A stretch of DNA of 64,000 nucleotides from Methylopumilus sp947499625 (GTDB taxonomy: Bacteria > Pseudomonadota > Gammaproteobacteria > Burkholderiales > Methylophilaceae). The translations under genes and the position numbers were made by a program. Below the pieces are notes generated by a model that was not told the origin of the DNA, searched no databases, and was given only the letters and a program-made list of their open reading frames with translations. Location of the stretch: contig OZ248397.1 in the NCBI GenBank assembly GCA_965234475.1, positions 248,001 through 312,000 on the forward strand. The letters are read 5' to 3'. This document shows positions 1-8,327 of this stretch, piece after piece. Numbering within the stretch: position 1 is the stretch's first letter; the number at the start of each line of letters is the position of its first letter.

Positions 1-1127
1 CTGGCATGGCGATCATGGGTTTTGGAGGAGGCGCTATGATTGGCTCCCCCCTCGCCACAATGCTAATGGCAAAATTTTCTACAAATACTAACGGTATTAT
101 TCAGCCTGGGATTTGGCAAACATTTGTGGTACTGGCTATTATTTATACCCTCTTTATGATTTCAGGCTCTTTAGGCTATCGAGTCCCTCCGACAGGATGG
201 AAGCCGGCAGAATGGAATCCGCCTAAGAATAAAAATAACAATATGATTTCGGTTAATCATGTGCATTTAAATAAGGCACATAAAACGCCACAATTTTGGT
301 TGCTGTGGATAGTTCTTTGTATGAATGTGTCAGCAGGCATAGGTATTATTGGGGCAGCAGCGCCAATGCTTCAAGAAACTTTTGGAGGCGCCTTAATTGG
401 CCATTCAGATCTAGGCTTTGCAGATCTTAAAAAAGATGAGTCTTTATTAGCGCTCGCAGCAGCTGTAGGCGCAGGATTTGTGGGATTAATTTCTTTATTT
501 AATATTTTTGGTCGGTTTTTCTGGGCTAGTATTTCAGATAAATTAGGAAGAAAACTAACCTATATTGTATTTTTTACACTTGGTATATTGATGTATGTTA
601 CTGCATCTTATATGACTGGATCAAAATCATTAGCGCTCTTCGCAGCATGTTTTTGTATTATTGCCTCTATGTACGGCGGCGGATTTGCAACGATACCGGC
701 TTACTTAGCAGACATGTTTGGAACTCAATTTGTGGGTGCAATCCATGGAAGAATCCTAACAGCTTGGTCAACTGCCGGTATATTAGGCCCTGTGATTGTA
801 AATTACATGCACGACATGAGAGCTGAAGCACAAGTTCCTTTTTCAGAAATTTATGCACCTATTTTTTATATATTAGCGAGTATGCTTGCTATCGGATTTA
901 TTGCAAATCTTATGGTTAGGCCTGTTGATAAAAAATTCTTTATGACTGATAAAGAATTATTAGCTGAAAAAAAATTAGCACATGAAAAATTTATTTCAAC
1001 AAAAGAAGTCATAGGAAAAGCTGAAAAAACACCATTAATAACTTTTCTTACCTGGTCGGCTGTTGGCATACCTATCTCTTATGGGATATGGAGCACTATT
1101 CAAAAGGCTTGGATATTGTTTCATTAG
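1..1127 (+). CDS. OFA-type MFS carboxylate transporter, 5'-truncated by the window
   Basis: This is the C-terminal part of a 12-helix major facilitator permease; the reading frame is open to the left edge, so the true start lies outside. The segment rich in G and A at the first visible residues (GFGGGAMIGSPLA), a lysine/asparagine-rich central loop near visible residues 60-95, and a motif-A-like loop GRFFWASISDKLGRK near residue 170 fit the oxalate/formate antiporter (OFA) family. About eight hydrophobic helices are visible. It should sit in the inner membrane and exchange small carboxylates such as oxalate, formate or lactate. The substrate cannot be read from the sequence. The gene ends about 80 bases before ribH and no strong terminator separates them. 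Confidence 0.85.
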   Translation, partial: GMAIMGFGGGAMIGSPLATMLMAKFSTNTNGIIQPGIWQTFVVLAIIYTLFMISGSLGYRVPPTGWKPAEWNPPKNKNNNMISVNHVHLNKAHKTPQFWLLWIVLCMNVSAGIGIIGAAAPMLQETFGGALIGHSDLGFADLKKDESLLALAAAVGAGFVGLISLFNIFGRFFWASISDKLGRKLTYIVFFTLGILMYVTASYMTGSKSLALFAACFCIIASMYGGGFATIPAYLADMFGTQFVGAIHGRILTAWSTAGILGPVIVNYMHDMRAEAQVPFSEIYAPIFYILASMLAIGFIANLMVRPVDKKFFMTDKELLAEKKLAHEKFISTKEVIGKAEKTPLITFLTWSAVGIPISYGIWSTIQKAWILFH

Positions 1128-1208
1128 CTTATATAAAAACTAAAGATAGCTCTCATATAAGTTAAAATTACTTTTTTATTTAAAAGCAATACAAAAGGAC
1201 TTGGTAAA

Positions 1209-1658
1209 TTGAGAGAGATTTTGAAAAATTTAAATGGAGAGCTATTCTCCATTGGTATTGTGATGTCAGAATTTAACCTGCATGTTGGCGAAGCTTTAAT
1301 TAATGCCTGTCATCAAGAGCTTCTTAAACTTGGCGTAAAAGATAACCACATTGTATTAGTGAAAGTTCCTGGCGCCCTAGAAAGTCCATTAGCTCTTAAA
1401 AAGATGGCGCAATCAAAAATTTTTGATGCACTTATTGCAATAGGTGCTGTGATAAGAGGAGAGACTTTTCATTTTGAAGTTGTAGCGAACCACTCAGCAA
1501 AATCAATTATGGATATTCAATTAGAATTTAGCATGCCGATTGTTAATGCAATATTGACCACTGAAAATGATGAACAGGCTATGGAGCGAGCCTCAGTTAA
1601 AGGCAAGGAAGCTGCTCAAGTTGCTATACAAATGATTCATTTATTAAAGTCAGTCTAA
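1209..1658 (+). CDS. ribH: 6,7-dimethyl-8-ribityllumazine synthase
   Basis: It catalyses the penultimate step of riboflavin synthesis, condensing the ribityl-aminouracil with 3,4-dihydroxy-2-butanone 4-phosphate in the cytoplasm. Visible family motifs are SEFN at 20-23 (the substrate loop), VPGALESPLA at 53-62, and GAVIRGETFHF at 79-89 with the expected catalytic His88, then ILTTEN near 116. The length of 149 residues is normal. The start is TTG, preceded by an AAAAGGAC ribosome-binding site about ten bases upstream. Its stop overlaps the nusB ATG (TAATG), a usual ribH-nusB pair that suggests translational coupling. No FMN riboswitch is visible in the 80-base leader. Confidence 0.97.
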   Translation: MREILKNLNGELFSIGIVMSEFNLHVGEALINACHQELLKLGVKDNHIVLVKVPGALESPLALKKMAQSKIFDALIAIGAVIRGETFHFEVVANHSAKSIMDIQLEFSMPIVNAILTTENDEQAMERASVKGKEAAQVAIQMIHLLKSV

Positions 1659-2119
1659 TGTTAGAAGTACAGCCAATTAAAAAGAAAAAGAAGCTTGTCA
1701 ATAATAGACGTAAATCTAGAGAGCTTGTGATGAAAAGTATTTATCGCGGCATTTTAAATCAGTTTGATATTAATCAGATTAAAAAGGACATCAAAGACGA
1801 CCCTGATTATTTAAAGGCGGATGAAGTTTTTTATCACCATATTTTTGATGGCATCATGAATAATATGGGTGAATTAAACAATGAAATTTCAAGTTTCATT
1901 GATCGGCCTATTGATAAACTAAGTCCTATCGAGCATTCGATCCTATGTATTTCAGTTTATGAGCTTATGTATGATGCGGCAATTCCATATAAGGTAGCCA
2001 TTAATGAAGGTGTTGAATTAGCCAAGACCTTTGGCGGAATTGAGGGGTATAAATATATCAATGGTGTACTAGATAAAGTAGCCGAAAAAAGAAGGCCATT
2101 AGAGTTTTTAAAGCATTAA
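1658..2119 (+). CDS. nusB: Transcription antitermination protein NusB
   Basis: NusB forms a heterodimer with NusE (S10), binds boxA RNA and supports antitermination on rRNA operons. The 153-residue protein shows the family pattern: a basic N-terminus (KKKKKLVNNRRKSRELVMKS), an all-helical core, and the C-terminal signature GVELAKTFGGIEGYKYINGVLDKVA at about 118-142. It is coupled to ribH through a one-base overlap. Its last four bases overlap the convergent lpxH gene, so no independent terminator fits between them. The very lysine-rich first 20 residues are longer than in Escherichia coli and may help RNA binding; that is inference. Confidence 0.96.
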   Translation: MLEVQPIKKKKKLVNNRRKSRELVMKSIYRGILNQFDINQIKKDIKDDPDYLKADEVFYHHIFDGIMNNMGELNNEISSFIDRPIDKLSPIEHSILCISVYELMYDAAIPYKVAINEGVELAKTFGGIEGYKYINGVLDKVAEKRRPLEFLKH

Positions 2120-2835
2120 AGTTGATGCGTTTCGATGCTATGCGTATCGAGAGTCAAATAACTTCCCTGTTCATACCAATCACCTAAAACAATGCGTTGC
2201 ATTCGATGGCCATCAAGATTAATTGAATGATGGTTTGGCCTGTGTGTATGGCCATGAATAAAAAAATCTGGGTAATTAAATTGAGTTAGGATTCGATTTA
2301 CTTCATCAGGATTTGCATCCATGATTTGTTCAGATTTGTTTTTTTTATTTAATTCGCTTTCCTTTCTAAAATTATTTGCAATTAAGATTCGTTCAGGAAG
2401 AGACTTTTTTAGAAACTCATTCTTCCATGATTCATTTCTAACTTTTTTTTTGAAAGATTGATATTCGACATCATCAGTACAAAGTGAATCCCCATGACTT
2501 AGAAGTATTTTTCTGTCATAAACTTCGATAAGCGTTGGATCCTGCAATAAAAGAGCGCCAGTCTTTTTTTCAAAAAAAGATCCTATGAGGAAGTCTCTAT
2601 TGCCGTGCATTAAAAAAACTTTAATATGGCGATCCGTTAATGCTTTGATGGCTCCGATTACATTTTCATGCTGCTTTGAATCATCGCCTATCCAATATTC
2701 AAAAAGATCACCAAGTATGAAGAGCGAGTCGACTTGACTGGTCGTTTTATTTAAAAATTTTACAAAAGCATCAGTGATGCTTGGGCGACTTTCGCACAAG
2801 TGTATATCTGATACAAAGATAGTTTGATTAGACAA
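2116..2835 (-). CDS. lpxH: UDP-2,3-diacylglucosamine hydrolase
   Basis: It hydrolyses UDP-2,3-diacylglucosamine to lipid X and UMP in lipid A synthesis, acting as a peripheral membrane enzyme on the cytoplasmic face. The calcineurin-like metallophosphatase ligands are all present: SDIH at 9-12, GDLFEYW at 42-48, GNRD at 78-81, SHGD at 113-116 and HGHTHRP at 194-200. The length of 239 residues matches the LpxH family rather than LpxI or LpxG. It is the last gene of a leftward group after the two cyclophilins, starting only two bases past the ppiB stop. Its 3' end overlaps nusB by four bases. Confidence 0.96.
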   Translation of the reverse strand: MSNQTIFVSDIHLCESRPSITDAFVKFLNKTTSQVDSLFILGDLFEYWIGDDSKQHENVIGAIKALTDRHIKVFLMHGNRDFLIGSFFEKKTGALLLQDPTLIEVYDRKILLSHGDSLCTDDVEYQSFKKKVRNESWKNEFLKKSLPERILIANNFRKESELNKKNKSEQIMDANPDEVNRILTQFNYPDFFIHGHTHRPNHHSINLDGHRMQRIVLGDWYEQGSYLTLDTHSIETHQL

Positions 2836-2837
2836 TA

Positions 2838-3323
2838 TTAATTTATAGTGACATTGAGAATTGTGACAGCCTCAAGAGGAACATCTTGATGACCTCCTGA
2901 GTTACCCGTGGCAACTTTTTGAATTTTATCTACAATGTCAGCGCCCTCATTAACCTTTCCAAAAACACAATAGCCCCAACCATCTTGGCCTGGGTAATTT
3001 AAAAAATCATTATTATTTAAATTAATAAAGAATTGGCTCGTAGCTGAGTCGGGTATTGAAGTTCTTGCCATGGCAATAGTGTATTTATTATTTTTAAGCC
3101 CATTACTAGCCTCATTTTTAATAGGTTTTTCAGTGACTTTCTGCTTCATCGTAGCATCGAATCCGCCGCCTTGAATCATAAAGCCATCAATGACTCTATG
3201 GAAAATAGTGTCATTGTAATAACCATTCTTAGCGTAACTTAAAAAGTTTTCGACAGTAATGGGCGCTTTGTCAGCGTCAAGTTCTAAAATGATATTGCCG
3301 AAATTAGTTGAGAGTGTAATCAC
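2838..3323 (-). CDS. ppiB: Cytoplasmic cyclophilin, peptidyl-prolyl isomerase B
   Basis: A single-domain cyclophilin that catalyses cis/trans isomerisation of proline peptide bonds. The catalytic arginine lies in FHRVIDGFMIQGGGFD (about residues 41-56), and the substrate-pocket segments MARTSIPDSATSQFFINL and FGKVNEGADIVDKI are intact. There is no signal peptide, so it should act in the cytoplasm; 161 residues is the family's normal length. It lies 20 bases downstream of a second, exported cyclophilin that it closely resembles, which suggests an old tandem duplication with separate compartments. It is transcribed with lpxH. Confidence 0.95.
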   Translation of the reverse strand: MITLSTNFGNIILELDADKAPITVENFLSYAKNGYYNDTIFHRVIDGFMIQGGGFDATMKQKVTEKPIKNEASNGLKNNKYTIAMARTSIPDSATSQFFINLNNNDFLNYPGQDGWGYCVFGKVNEGADIVDKIQKVATGNSGGHQDVPLEAVTILNVTIN

Positions 3324-3343
3324 TTAAATTCCTTTATATGATG

Positions 3344-3916
3344 TTAGTTAATATGTTTTGCATTAATAATAATGACAGGCCTAATAGGCACATCAGAGAA
3401 GCCCTTGGAATTACCTGTAGGTAGCTGGCCAATTTTACGAACAACATTCATGCCCTCAGTTATTTTGCCAAAAACACAATAGCCGATAGAGCCTGCCTCA
3501 GGACTTGTATAGTTTAAAAAATTATTGTCGATAAGATTGATAAAAAATTGAGCTGTTGCAGAATTAGGGTCATTTGTTCGAGCCATGGCAAGAGTTCCCG
3601 CGCTATTCACTAATCCATTATTTGATTCATTAACTATAGGGGGCTGCGTCATTTTTTCAGAAATCTCCCGAGTAAACCCTCCCCCTTGAATCATAAAGTT
3701 ACTAATAACTCTATGAAAGATAGTTTCTTTATAAAATCCGCTATTTACGTAATATAAAAAATTAGTAACTGTTTTTGGAGCCTTCTCAGGATAGAGTTCA
3801 ATCTTAAAGTTACCTTGATTAGTTTCAAACTCAACAACTGGATTAGCTGCATGGACTAAGGGTGAAAATAAGAAAAAAACAAAAAGTAATTTAACTAAAT
3901 TAAGCGCCGCCTTCAT
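3344..3916 (-). CDS. ppiA: Periplasmic cyclophilin, peptidyl-prolyl isomerase A
   Basis: A cyclophilin with an N-terminal signal peptide (MKAALNLVKLLFVFFLFSPLVHA, cleavage after the AxA-like VHA), so it should fold proteins in the periplasm. The catalytic segment FHRVISNFMIQGGGF and the MARTNDPNSATAQFFINL pocket are conserved. I chose the ATG at 3916 because GGAG sits eight bases before it and the next codons form a clean signal peptide. An upstream in-frame ATG at 3943 would add nine residues (MKIMNGELW) and has no good ribosome-binding site. It heads the leftward group ppiA-ppiB-lpxH and is divergent from cysS. Confidence 0.93.
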   Translation of the reverse strand: MKAALNLVKLLFVFFLFSPLVHAANPVVEFETNQGNFKIELYPEKAPKTVTNFLYYVNSGFYKETIFHRVISNFMIQGGGFTREISEKMTQPPIVNESNNGLVNSAGTLAMARTNDPNSATAQFFINLIDNNFLNYTSPEAGSIGYCVFGKITEGMNVVRKIGQLPTGNSKGFSDVPIRPVIIINAKHIN

Positions 3917-4050
3917 CCATAATTCTCCATTCATTATTTTCATTAATCCAATACTGTCTTTTATTCATTTGCTATGAAAAATGTAGATAGAGATAAAAGG
4001 ATAAACAGTAAAAAACCTTTTAAATTCTTCATATTAGAACATTCGTTTTT

Positions 4051-4079
4051 TTGAGGCATGGTATGATTTAACCTAATAA
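4051..4079 (+). promoter_or_regulatory. Possible sigma-70 promoter for cysS
   Basis: TTGAGG at 4051-4056 is separated by 17 bases from TAATAA at 4074-4079. The match to consensus is only fair, but it lies in the single long gap before cysS and correct spacing is present. Other A+T-rich hexamers nearby could serve instead. Confidence 0.3.
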
Positions 4080-4128
4080 ATTTAGCATAATTCTACCAAA
4101 TAGCACCCTTATCATCTATATGTTATTT

Positions 4129-4188
4129 ATGAATAAGCCCTTCCGCACCCCTTTGTTATTCTTGAACTTACAAGCCTATTTGCAATGA
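4129..4188 (+). CDS. Candidate short upstream ORF coupled to cysS
   Basis: A 19-codon reading frame (MNKPFRTPLLFLNLQAYLQ) ends in a TGA that overlaps the cysS start codon in the arrangement ATGA. An in-frame ATG at 4120 would add three codons. Neither start has a clear ribosome-binding site, and cysS lacks one too, so translation of cysS could depend on this frame. There are no cysteine codons, so classical attenuation by cysteine-tRNA supply is not indicated. It may be chance; I give it low confidence. Confidence 0.22.
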   Translation: MNKPFRTPLLFLNLQAYLQ

Positions 4189-5543
4189 TTAAAATCTATA
4201 ACACCCTTTCGAAAAATAAAGAGACTTTTAAGCCTATCAAGGAAGGGCACGTGAGTATCTACGTATGTGGTATGACGGTCTACGACTTATGCCATATTGG
4301 GCATGCGCGTATGATGGTTATTTTTGATTTGGTGAGACGCTGGTTTGATATTTTAGGATATAGCGTGAATTACGTTAGAAATATTACTGATATAGACGAC
4401 AAGATCATCAATCGCTCCATTCAAAACAATGAATCTATACAAAGTCTCACACAAAGATATATAAGTGAAATGAATGCTGATGCAAAAGCGCTCGGTGTTA
4501 TGAGCCCTTCAAAAGAGCCAAAAGCAACAGAGCATATTGAAGATATGCTTTCTATGATTCAGACATTAATTGAAAAGCAATATGCTTACGTCGCTCAAAA
4601 TGGGGATGTTTTTTATTCTGTAAGATCTTTCAAAGAATATGGAAAATTATCAGGCAAATCAATCGAGGATTTGCGCGCGGGCGAGAGGGTTGATATCGAC
4701 CAAAATAAGCATGATGAATTGGATTTTGTTTTGTGGAAATCTGCAAAACCTAATGAGCCTAGTTGGGATTCCCCTTGGGGTAGAGGAAGGCCAGGCTGGC
4801 ATATTGAATGTTCAGCTATGAGCTCTCATTATCTTGGCCATCATTTTGATATTCACGGGGGCGGGCAAGACCTTCAATTTCCCCATCATGAAAATGAAAT
4901 AGCTCAATCCGAAGCCGCACATGATTGCAAGATGGCTAATTATTGGATGCATAACGGTTTTGTGCGAGTTGATGATGAAAAGATGTCTAAATCTTTAGGA
5001 AATTTTTTTACCATACGTACAGTGCTTGAAAAATTCGATCCAGAGGTAGTTAGATTTTTTATTCTAAGAGTTCATTACCGAAGCCCACTCAATTATTCAG
5101 ATACACATCTTGATGATGCAAAAATAGCATTGCAAAGATTATATATAAGTTTAAGAGGAATTAAGATTGAGCATTCTGCTGTGGATTGGAATCATCCATT
5201 AGCAAATAAATTCAAAGAAGCTATGGATGATGACTTTAACACACCAGAGGCTATCTCTATTTTATTTGAATTAGCAAATGAAATTAATAAAAACAAATCT
5301 GCGCCACTTGCTTATTTACTTAAAAGTCTTGCACGGACAATTGGCCTTCTTGAAAGAGATCCAGAGATCTTCCTAAAAGGTGATGCAAAAACTTCTCTTG
5401 ATATTGACGTATTAATTTTACAAAGACATGAAGCGAAAACTAACAAAGATTTTGATGAAGCAGATCGTATTAGATCTTTATTGCTTGAAAAAGGCGTGGT
5501 ATTAGAAGATACCCCTCAGGGGACTATTTGGAGAAAAGAATAA
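4185..5543 (+). CDS. cysS: Cysteine-tRNA ligase
   Basis: It charges tRNA-Cys with cysteine in the cytoplasm. Class I synthetase signatures are complete: HIGH at 37-40, KMSKS at 266-270, and zinc ligands Cys28 (YVCGMTVYD), the Cys in WHIECSAM and the His residues of FPHHENEIAQSEA. At 452 residues it is close to the usual length. The neighbours fit a conserved arrangement in which cysS is divergent from the ppiA-ppiB-lpxH group. It is followed after three bases by argJ, so the two are probably co-transcribed. No clear Shine-Dalgarno precedes the start; a short upstream frame overlaps it. Confidence 0.98.
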   Translation: MIKIYNTLSKNKETFKPIKEGHVSIYVCGMTVYDLCHIGHARMMVIFDLVRRWFDILGYSVNYVRNITDIDDKIINRSIQNNESIQSLTQRYISEMNADAKALGVMSPSKEPKATEHIEDMLSMIQTLIEKQYAYVAQNGDVFYSVRSFKEYGKLSGKSIEDLRAGERVDIDQNKHDELDFVLWKSAKPNEPSWDSPWGRGRPGWHIECSAMSSHYLGHHFDIHGGGQDLQFPHHENEIAQSEAAHDCKMANYWMHNGFVRVDDEKMSKSLGNFFTIRTVLEKFDPEVVRFFILRVHYRSPLNYSDTHLDDAKIALQRLYISLRGIKIEHSAVDWNHPLANKFKEAMDDDFNTPEAISILFELANEINKNKSAPLAYLLKSLARTIGLLERDPEIFLKGDAKTSLDIDVLILQRHEAKTNKDFDEADRIRSLLLEKGVVLEDTPQGTIWRKE

Positions 5544-5546
5544 GCT

Positions 5547-6773
5547 ATGCCAGTTAATCTTAAACCACTCACCATTGATTCTATCTTTCCCGTTAAAGGC
5601 ATATTGCTTGGAACTGCTAAAGCACATATTAAAAAACCTAACCGTAAGGATTTGCTCTTAGTTTCTATTGCAGAAGGCTCAAAAGTTTCGGGGGTATTTA
5701 CGCAAAATGCATTCTGTGCCGCACCTGTAATTCTTTGTAAGGAGCATTTAAAAAATGCACCTGGAATTCGTGCTCTCATTATTAACACAGGATGTGCTAA
5801 TGCAGGTACGGGAGAAGAAGGTATCTTAAAGGCAAAAGAAACATGCCAAGCTGTCAGCGAACTTCTGTCGATCAAGTCAGAACAAGTTTTACCATTTTCA
5901 ACAGGCGTCATTTTAGAAAGTCTGCCTATTGATAAAATCAAAAACGGATTGCCAGATACAGTAAAAAACTTAGACCCAAACCATTGGATAGATGCAGCAG
6001 AAGCTATCATGACTACAGATATTGCGCCAAAGGCTGCGTCGAGAAAAATAAAGATTCAAGATAGAGAAATTTTTATTTCCGGTATAAGCAAGGGCTCCGG
6101 CATGATTCATCCGAATATGGCAACCATGCTGTCATTTATTGCAACAGATGCTTCTATCAGTCAAATCCTGCTTGATAAACTCCTTAAAGAAGTGACGCAA
6201 CAATCATTTAATTGTATTACTGTTGACGGCGATACGTCCACTAATGATTCACTCATTCTAATTGCAACAGGACAAGCAGAACTTCATGAAATCAATCAAG
6301 AAGACAAAGGCTATAAGATTCTTAAGGATGCTATTCTTGAAGTTGCCATCGAATTAGCGCAGGCCATTGTGAGGGATGGTGAAGGTGCTACGAAATTTAT
6401 TACCATTCAAGTCGAATCAGGCCTAGATGATATTGAATGTAGAAAAGTGGGCTTTGCAATAGCACATTCACCTTTAATTAAAACAGCTTTCTTTGCATCT
6501 GATCCGAACTTGGGAAGAATATTGGCTGCCATTGGCTATGCTGGTATTGAGTCACTTGATATTACAAAGATACAATTATTTTTAGGAAATATTTTAGTAG
6601 CAGAAAAAGGTAGTCGCGCAACTTCCTATTCTGATGACCAAGGCCAAGAAGTCATGAAGCATCCTGAGATCAGTATGCGAATACTTCTTAATCGAGGTCA
6701 TGCAAAGGCGACAATATGGACATGTGATTTTTCATATGACTATGTAAAAATCAATGCTGACTATCGCACTTAA
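5547..6773 (+). CDS. argJ: Bifunctional ornithine acetyltransferase/N-acetylglutamate synthase
   Basis: It transfers acetyl from N-acetylornithine to glutamate, recycling acetyl in arginine synthesis, and may also make N-acetylglutamate from acetyl-CoA. The protein is an autoprocessed Ntn-hydrolase-like enzyme. The cleavage site is seen at MIHPNMATML, with nucleophile Thr193 preceded by Ala192, giving alpha and beta chains of about 192 and 216 residues. The oxyanion-type segment NTGCANAGTG at 80-88 is present. The length of 408 is normal. It lies three bases after cysS and three bases before the Nudix/ThiE-like fusion, consistent with one operon. Whether it is bifunctional cannot be decided from sequence alone. 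Confidence 0.96.
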   Translation: MPVNLKPLTIDSIFPVKGILLGTAKAHIKKPNRKDLLLVSIAEGSKVSGVFTQNAFCAAPVILCKEHLKNAPGIRALIINTGCANAGTGEEGILKAKETCQAVSELLSIKSEQVLPFSTGVILESLPIDKIKNGLPDTVKNLDPNHWIDAAEAIMTTDIAPKAASRKIKIQDREIFISGISKGSGMIHPNMATMLSFIATDASISQILLDKLLKEVTQQSFNCITVDGDTSTNDSLILIATGQAELHEINQEDKGYKILKDAILEVAIELAQAIVRDGEGATKFITIQVESGLDDIECRKVGFAIAHSPLIKTAFFASDPNLGRILAAIGYAGIESLDITKIQLFLGNILVAEKGSRATSYSDDQGQEVMKHPEISMRILLNRGHAKATIWTCDFSYDYVKINADYRT

Positions 6774-6776
6774 ATT

Positions 6777-7709
6777 GTGAATATTGTTCGTGCAGCGGCA
6801 GCTGTTATTCAAAGACATGATGGATTTCTTCTGATGGCCCAAAGGCCTCCTGGACGAGGATGGAGTGGTTGGTGGGAATTTCCAGGTGGCAAGATAGAAA
6901 TAAATGAATCGCCCTTCGAAGCGCTTCAAAGAGAGCTTCAGGAAGAAATTAATATTTCTGCAAATGATGCGACGTTATGGTTTGAACGAAGTTACATCTA
7001 TCCAGATAAAAAGGTCTATATCTACTTTTTCAAAGTTACCGATTGGACTGGTGAAATCAGATCATGTGAGAATCAATTATTAGATTGGCAAGACCCATCT
7101 CATGTATCAGTCGCCCCAATATTGCCTACCAATTTATTTGTGCTGAAATCTATTTTACTCCCCTCAATTTATGCCATTACGAATATCGAAGAGATGGGCG
7201 AAACATTATTTTTTGAGCAATTAAAAATTAAATTAGAAAAAGGTTTGAGAATGATACAGGTAAGAGAAAAAAATTTACCTTATCAAGATATGAAAAAAAT
7301 AGCTCAAAAGATCTTAGATCTGGCGAAGCCTTATCAAGCAAAAGTTCTAATTAATGAAAACGAAAAGCTCGCATTAGATATTGGGGCTGACGGAGTTCAT
7401 TATCCGTCGCATTGCTTAATTAAATTAAAAGATCGACCAGTCTTTTCAATATGTGGAGCTTCTTGTCACGACCTAGAAGAACTGGTGATTGCGCAAGATT
7501 TAAATATGTCATTTGCCGTACTTTCTCCAGTTCAAAAAACTGAATCACACCCACTCGTCGACCCGATAGGCTGGGAATTTTTTAGTGAATGTGCAAATAA
7601 ATTAGATATACCACTTTATGCGCTAGGCGGACTTAATCAAGAGAGCTTGGGCATATCCTGGCAATATGGTGGACATGGCATTGCCATGCAAAGAGCTATG
7701 TGGGAATAA
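6777..7709 (+). CDS. mutT: Nudix (MutT) hydrolase fused to a ThiE/TenI-like domain
   Basis: Residues 1-130 form a MutT-type Nudix domain with a perfect box: Gly38, Glu44, then RELQEE at 52-57. This implies 8-oxo-dGTP clean-up of the nucleotide pool. Residues about 135-310 resemble thiamine-phosphate synthase or TenI: MIQVREKN, LINENEKLALDIGADGVHYP, a GASCHD segment and YALGGL. The ThiE motif normally reading ND is NE here, so synthase activity is doubtful. This two-domain form is known in beta- and gammaproteobacteria, where the C-terminal role is unsettled. The start is GTG, three bases after argJ. Its end is convergent with the copper chaperone. Confidence 0.93.
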   Translation: MNIVRAAAAVIQRHDGFLLMAQRPPGRGWSGWWEFPGGKIEINESPFEALQRELQEEINISANDATLWFERSYIYPDKKVYIYFFKVTDWTGEIRSCENQLLDWQDPSHVSVAPILPTNLFVLKSILLPSIYAITNIEEMGETLFFEQLKIKLEKGLRMIQVREKNLPYQDMKKIAQKILDLAKPYQAKVLINENEKLALDIGADGVHYPSHCLIKLKDRPVFSICGASCHDLEELVIAQDLNMSFAVLSPVQKTESHPLVDPIGWEFFSECANKLDIPLYALGGLNQESLGISWQYGGHGIAMQRAMWE

Positions 7710-7711
7710 AA

Positions 7712-8155
7712 TTATTTAATGACTGCGTCAATTGATTTATTAAAAGACTGATTTTTTTTGTCTTTAAAATGAAGTGTAAGTTTAACTTTTTGGCCAGCCT
7801 TAAGAGGCCCTTTAAAATCCATGAGCATTAAATGACTACCACCGGACTTAAATTCAAAAGTCTTGCCATGATCAATTTTGATTTCATGAGTCATGCGCAT
7901 TTTCATAATGCCCTTCTCTAGAAGGGTATTGTGCATCTCTATCGTTTTAATTTTTGGAGAAGTGACCGAAGTCAGTATTAAATCCTCATGACTAAAAAGC
8001 GACATAAAAGCGACGCTCATATCATCACTTGCTTCAGCAGAAGCAACCCAAGCATTTTTTATTTTGACATCCGGCGCTGCTAATATTTCTCGCGATATTA
8101 GAAGTACAATTACCAATAGAATAAGATTTAATAATTTCTTAGATAGAGTCTTCAT
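7712..8155 (-). CDS. Periplasmic copper chaperone, PCu(A)C family
   Basis: A secreted copper-binding protein of about 125 mature residues; an N-terminal hydrophobic stretch (LLNLILLVIVLLISREILA) serves as signal peptide or anchor. The family motif H-x10-M-x21-H-x-M is exact: His75, Met86, His108, Met110. Homologues deliver Cu(I) to the CuA centre of cytochrome c oxidase or take part in periplasmic copper homeostasis. It overlaps the yacG end by 17 bases, so it is probably expressed with coaE-zapD-yacG, although no functional link to these is known. No SenC/Sco partner is adjacent. Confidence 0.92.
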   Translation of the reverse strand: MKTLSKKLLNLILLVIVLLISREILAAPDVKIKNAWVASAEASDDMSVAFMSLFSHEDLILTSVTSPKIKTIEMHNTLLEKGIMKMRMTHEIKIDHGKTFEFKSGGSHLMLMDFKGPLKAGQKVKLTLHFKDKKNQSFNKSIDAVIK

Positions 8156-8327
8156 TTAAATCCTCGAGGTTGATTTCAACAGGAATTTTATAGCCTTCAT
8201 TAGCCCACTGACCCAAATCAATCATGCGGCATCTCTCAGAACAGAAAGGCCTAAAAGCATTAGATAAACTATATTCAATACCCTGATTGCATTGAGGGCA
8301 GCTTACAAAAGTAATCTTTGCGCTCAT
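8139..8327 (-). CDS. yacG: DNA gyrase inhibitor YacG, zinc-binding
   Basis: A small zinc-finger protein that in E. coli inhibits gyrase by binding GyrB. The four zinc ligands are Cys10 and Cys13 (CPQC) and Cys29 and Cys33 (CSERC), followed by the family signature RMIDLGQWANEGYKIP. I use the ATG at 8327 because it makes an ATGA overlap with the zapD stop; an upstream in-frame start would add three residues (MLV). The tail is acidic (EINLEDLNEDS). The order coaE-zapD-yacG is conserved in betaproteobacteria. Confidence 0.93.
   Translation of the reverse strand: MSAKITFVSCPQCNQGIEYSLSNAFRPFCSERCRMIDLGQWANEGYKIPVEINLEDLNEDSI

Noticed and set aside
1128..1161. Inverted repeat CTTATAT...ATATAAG after the MFS gene as a terminator
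   Set aside because: Only seven A+T pairs with a 20-base loop; too weak to support a terminator call.
3974..4054. A 26-codon frame (MKNVDRDKRI...) between ppiA and cysS on the plus strand
   Set aside because: It has no ribosome site, a lysine/phenylalanine-rich composition expected from A+T-rich non-coding DNA, and no recognisable family.
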